Program-made: the position numbers and the translations under genes
Notes under the pieces: model-generated
The model's database searches: none
Seen by the model: only the letters and a program-made list of their open reading frames with translations
What the model was told of the DNA's origin: nothing
Shown: positions 59,219 to 64,000 of the stretch, one piece after another
Numbering within the stretch: position 1 is the stretch's first letter
Layout: every line of letters starts with the position of its first letter
Assembly (NCBI GenBank): GCA_020726505.1
Contig: JAHLEZ010000014.1
Location: 1,922,001-1,986,000 of the forward strand
Origin: Leptodontidium sp. MPI-SDFR-AT-0119
Lineage: Eukaryota; Ascomycota; Leotiomycetes; Helotiales; Leptodontidiaceae
DNA: 64,000 nt
Direction of reading: 5' to 3'

Positions 59219-62075
59219 GGTGGGATGGGCTGGGTGGGTTGGATGTGAACGTTCATGTGGGGGAGGAGAGGGAAACCTCGAACTTTTCGTACACTACAGT
59301 GAGTGTTCGGGAAGTCGAGGAGGGAAGCAAATTCCTGAGAGAACCAATTTTGGCTAAAGAGCCCTCCCCTTGCATGCGGCCCCGAATGCAGGTACGGTCT
59401 CTCGTCAGCTTTATTACACGAGCATTCGGTAGGTAGCAGTATTGCTGACAGCGGCTGTCCAATTCCGGTAACGGGGGAGGATAAAAGAAGGGAGAGGAAG
59501 TAGGTATCAATCCTCGGACTTGGTTTGCCAATGGGCTACAGACGAGGTCGATACCAAGAAACGATGGCACGGCATGAATGAGGAATGGTGATTGAAACAG
59601 AACAAGGAGACCGCAAACCAGACAGAGATGGATGGATGTTCCCCCAGCCGTGCTTCTGATTCAAGCTTCAGACTATCTATCTCAGGAGAAGGGGAGGCTA
59701 GAAAGGGACAATTATTCGACCAAGACGCAGCAGGGTCCGGCATGATCAGGACCAATTGTCCGCCAACCAGCCCTGAGGAAGTCTGTCTAAGCTTGAGCTG
59801 GACGGGGGGCAACTCGTGGGAACCATGGAATAGGGATATTATCACCAGGGACGTCTGCGAGAGGCGTTGACGGTGACAGGACCAAGACCTGGGCTGACTG
59901 TCATTTGCCCTGCCTGCCAAGATGTCTTCCACGTGGGAATATCGAGCATTGATGGCAGGACTATCCAAGCCCGACCCGCTTCGCCGTCTGGGATGGCGAA
60001 GTGGCATGGAAAAAATAGCCAGAGCGATGCAGGAGAGAGGTTGAAGATGCACAGGCAGCTAAGCGAAAAGCTGGGAACTGGAAACGCCCTCAGGTCCGTA
60101 CCAAAGGTTCCGTGCCTGTACTGCATGTACCTAGGACAGGGGGCTGCAGAACAGCTAGTGGAACAGTAACGCCGCTCGGCGGCGCTTTTGTAGTCGGACC
60201 AGCTTCGCTATTAGGCCTAGCCCTCTCTCCTGCGCCAGTCCGACCAGCCAATTGCACTGCGCTGTTGCAGCAAGTATATCGCGGCCGCCTGCAAGACAAA
60301 TACCGTTTGGTGTACAAATCCCCCTTTTTTTCTATGATTTTGTTTTATTTTATTCTCCGCAGGCTAAGGCAACTCGCTGCCCATACGGAGCCGTTCATTT
60401 GGGACTATCTTATCACCTTCCTCATTCGGACGTGTATCAAGCTGGGGAAGGGAAGGAAGAAGACGAAGGCGAAGCTCGGACTCACCTGTCATTCGCGGCA
60501 GGAAAATTCGGGCCATTGGTCTATCAGGATTGAAGATGGACATGGTATGAATGCAGGATGGACTTTGTTGGGATTGGTTTAGAGATTCATTCCGTGCTGG
60601 ATGGTGGCTCGGCATGTTATTGGCGTGGGACATTGAATCCCATCTGGGGCGTAACCTTCGTATCAAAGCCAGTCAGTCCAGTCGGTCCATCTCAACGCAG
60701 TCCGAATCTCCTGAGCTGGGCGGGTGATGTGATCCGAAGAGGCTCGGTGTCGAATCAAGTGGGCTTTCCCTCAGTTGAGTCTCTAGAGAGCAATCTCGAA
60801 TTTGCTATGTCGCCATATTAGGCCAAGAAGGAAGGAAGAGGGCTCAGCGCATGGAGCACCAGTCGACGCGTGAGGTTGGGGGTTCTACTACTGTAAGTAA
60901 TCTTTGATAGCGCTGATCAGATCATTAGGGTCGTCAGATGCGGCTATGATCACATAGGTACAGTACAGATGAGCCTGCAGAACAGTACAGTCCAATACGG
61001 AGTAGAGTCAGGACTCCTGAATACTGGGAGCTGGATGAGGGGTTTCGATTTCGACTCGAGGTACTGTATGGGTTTGTGAGACATTCCACTTTCGTTATCC
61101 AGTTGCTGCTGCACTGCTGCACTGGTCACTGGTCACTCACTGGTCACTCACTCACTCACACTTTGGTCTGGGCGAATCTGCGCCACCAAGTAAAATCCCT
61201 TCCCTTCGAGTCCACATCCACATCAACATCCGCATCCGCACCCGCGTCCACTACTCGGCACATCTTGGGCCATCCTCCCGAGTCCACCAACGTTTGATCG
61301 ATCGCTTCACAATACAATAATATTTGTACCCCTGACGACGAACCTTGCGCGCCGAGGTCTTTCTTTCTTTCTTTCTTTCTTTCGCAACCAGGCCAGCCAG
61401 CCTTCTCGCCTCTTTTCACTTCCCTTGTCGCTTTTCCCTGCTCGTCTTCTTCATGCCATATGTACCACCTCCGGCCCATGCCCATCCACCCACATCATAT
61501 CCATGCACACGATACCCGGTTGTACAAGTACAAGTACATCCCACCAGCCCGAAGTAGGACTAACTTGGCAAACTAAAGTACCCTGAACCCCCTCATTACC
61601 GCATGTCCGGCCTGGGAACAGGACAAGCACGAGGCGAAGTTCGAACGAACTTTCCGTTTTCTTATCTCGAATCAATTATATCTACAGTACTGTACTGTAC
61701 CTAGTTACCTGCGGGTCGGCGACCATCTGTGTGATGTGCTGCCATCCCGGACAACAAAAACGGCGCAGACAGAGCACATGTCCACCTCTCCCACGCATGG
61801 TCCAGTCCAACCCATAATTATTAAACATCCGTCCCAGTTTTTCTCCTAGCTCAGTTCTCATCCCCAGCCAGGCCACGACAGCTCAGGATAGGATAGGACA
61901 GGACAGCTTAGGACAGGAGAGGAGCCGAGAACGGTCGAGGGTCAGCTTACCCGCTTGGCAATCTCCATCGAATCTAGGGACTGGACTGTTCTTGTTCTTA
62001 CCTCTTCATTAATTCAACCTCCAAACATCCATGACCACGACCTTGTGATATTCGCTCTCGCCCCGACCAACACCC
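59219..62075. other. 2.9-kb divergent intergenic region
   Basis: Lies between the starts of the rhodopsin-domain gene (minus) and the amino-acid permease (plus), so it carries both promoters. No gene is supported. Low-complexity elements include (CTTT)n at 61358-61384, a GGTCACT/CTCACT repeat at 61121-61160, and (GGATA/GGACA)n at 61886-61922. Several TACAGTACTGTAC-like words occur at about 60960, 60985 and 61684-61699. Confidence 0.45.
61358..61384. repeat. (CTTT)n microsatellite
   Basis: About six CTTT units in the intergenic region upstream of the amino-acid permease. Pure microsatellites like this are often polymorphic between isolates. Confidence 0.85.
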
Positions 62076-64000
62076 ATGGATGACGGCTTCATAAAGATGG
62101 AAAACACAAAGACGTACACAGCGTCGACGTCGACAGTCACCCCGTTACTCACAAGACCGAAGGGAGTGAAGAGTTTCCCGACGACGAAGGCCTTCGACAG
62201 CTTCAGGAGTGGCCCTTCACATGGCCATGCGCCAGCGATAGGAGAAAATGGTCGGAGTTACAACCAGAAAGCAGCTGCTTGGAATACAGCAAATACCATC
62301 CTCGTGAGGAGGCTCAAAGGACGACATCTTCAGATGATAGCCATCGGTGGCTCGATAGGTACCTTTCATCCCATCTTTTTCGTTCGTGCATCTCACGTGA
62401 GCAGCCCGCTGATCTTGAAATTCAGGTACCGGACTCTTCATCGGTTCAGGATCAGCTCTAGCAACTGGCGGTCCTGCGTCTCTTCTTCTAGCATTCATTC
62501 TGATCGGAGCTGTGTTGTTCTGTACGGTGCAGGCTTTGGGTGAGATGGCCGTCACTTTTCCTGTGGCGGGGGTCTTTCTCGGCATTCGCCACGCGCTTTA
62601 TCGACCCTGCATGGGGGTTTGCTTCAGGGTGGAATTACGCCATGCAATGGGCAATCACCATGCCTTTGGAAGTTATGGCTGCGGCTATAACACTCGAGTA
62701 CTGGAATCTAAATCTCCCATCGTGGGTCGCTATCACGATCTTCTTGATCCTCATTGTCGGCATCAACCTGTGTGGAGTGAAGGTCTACGGAGAAGCCGAA
62801 TATACTTTCTCGATCTTGAAAGTCGCAGCTGTTATTGGATTCATGTAAGTAGACTGGTACCGTCCTATAGACTCGTCGCTAATCCAGGACCAGCATCCTT
62901 GGTGTTGTCATCAATTGTGGTGGAACGCAAGATAGTGGGTACATTGGAGGTAAATACTGGAGCAATCCAGGCGCATTCCACAATGGCTTCAAGGGATTCT
63001 GCAATATCCTCGTAACAGCCGCATTCTCTTTCTCGGGTACAGAACTTGTTGGCCTCGCAGCAGCCGAGACTCACAACCCCAGCAAAGCCTTACCTACCGC
63101 TATCAAGCAGGTATTCTGGCGAATTGCTCTCGTGAGTATCTATATCCCCTCATGTCCTCCAACATGCTAACCGCCACAGTTCTACATCGTTTCCATTACG
63201 GTTGTCGGCCTTCTAGTACCCTACACCGACGAGCGGCTCATCGGCCGTAACAACGTCGACTCCAAAGCCTCCCCCTTCATCATCGCCATCCAATCCGCCG
63301 GCATCCAAGGCCTCGATAGCGTTATGAACGCCGTAGTAATGATCGCCGTTCTCTCCGTAGCCAACTCCTCCATGTACGGCGCAACACGCACTCTCCAAGC
63401 TCTGGGCGAACAAGGCCAAGCCCCGCGCATCTTCGCCTATGTGGACCGCAAAGGACGTCCCATGGTCGCAATCGGGATCAGCTCCGCCGTCGGGCTCCTC
63501 GCCTACCTCTACGTCTCATCCATTCAAGGCGAGGCCTTCACCTGGCTCCTCGCTCTCTCGGGTCTCTCCAGCATCTTCACCTGGTGCAGCATCTGCTACG
63601 CACACATCCAATTCCGCAAAGCGTGGAAAGAGCAGGGCAACCTCCTCTCAGACCTCGTCTACCAGTCCCCCATCGGCGAGATAGGGTCCTGGGTCGGTTT
63701 CTCGGCCCTGATCGCCATCCTGGCTGCGCAGTTCTGGGTCGCTATCTCGCCGTCGGGAGCGAGTAGCGATCGGACAGCTGGGGAACAAGCGGTCAATTTC
63801 TTCGAGGCGTACCTGGCTATGCCGGTCGTGTTGCTCTTCTATGCGTATTATAAGATCTGGTATAGGACGAAGTGGGTGAGAGTTAAGGATATTGACCTCC
63901 AGACGGGGAGGAATGAGTTCGAGACTGTCCATGTCCGGAGGCAGTGGAAGGATGATAGGAGTGAGTGGCCGAGGTGGAAGGTTCTGTACAAGACGCTTTG
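62076..64000 (+). CDS. YAT/AAT-family amino-acid permease (Gap1-like), frameshifted, 3' end beyond window
   Basis: Exons 62076-62358, 62426-62844, 62894-63131 and 63180-64000 (partial). The 95-residue hydrophilic N-terminus ends in LKGRHLQMIAIGGSIG, then GTGLFIGSGSALATGGPASLLL, the classical first helices of the yeast amino-acid transporter family. Later segments include RFIDPAWGFASGWNYAMQW, FSFSGTELVGLAAAE and ANSSMYGATRTLQALGEQG. It would import amino acids with protons at the plasma membrane. Within exon 2 the frame shifts by one base in a run of five Gs (62568-62572): VTFPVAG is followed in the next frame by SFSAFATRFIDP. The splice phase downstream confirms one surplus base. This is either a pseudogene-making mutation or a homopolymer sequencing error. 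The last few codons are cut off by the window. Confidence 0.85.

Overview
The window is nuclear DNA of a filamentous ascomycete (Pezizomycotina). Genes are interrupted by short GT-AG introns of about 43-120 nt with CTRAY branch points. Products are typical of such fungi: Zn2Cys6 regulators, a fungal-type rhodopsin-domain membrane protein, AAAP and YAT amino-acid transporters, and a two-domain FAD monooxygenase. The gene repertoire would suit Leotiomycetes, but I cannot fix the class from this sequence alone. Exon models were built by hand from splice motifs, and almost all were checked by codon-phase arithmetic.

Layout. 0-8.6 kb holds housekeeping genes: a tRNA(Ile)-lysidine synthase-like gene cut by the left edge, divergent from a mitochondrial S-adenosylmethionine carrier; then a WDR48/UAF1-type WD40 protein and a Ulp1-type SUMO protease, both on the minus strand. 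9-11 kb has a phenol-hydroxylase-like FAD monooxygenase. 13-24 kb has a conserved protein of unknown function, a DDHD-domain phospholipase, a GST-kappa/DsbA-like protein and an AAAP amino-acid transporter. 26-41 kb has a long disordered protein, a Zn2Cys6 regulator, an alpha/beta-hydrolase relic, adenine phosphoribosyltransferase (with a 25-nt exon), a small Cys-rich ORF, an AT-rich tandem repeat and dolichol kinase. 41-45 kb is a gene desert, followed by a second Zn2Cys6 regulator and an Smr-domain protein with a C-terminal CaaX box.

49.6-55.5 kb is the unusual part. Two diverged minus-strand paralogues of an unrecognised family, both carrying in-frame stops, flank a plus-strand gene for a trypsin-fold (H-D-S) protease-like protein. 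That gene continues in the same reading frame, across a single TGA, into a two-TM protein. 56-62 kb is mostly non-coding apart from a seven-TM rhodopsin-domain protein. The right edge holds a YAT-family amino-acid permease with a one-base frameshift in a G5 run.

Two window-wide patterns stand out. At least eight genes switch abruptly from a C-rich to a G-rich coding strand toward their 3' ends. Several disrupting stops in the 49.6-55.5 kb locus are one C-to-T change from a sense codon. No tRNA, rRNA, CRISPR array or intact transposon was seen.
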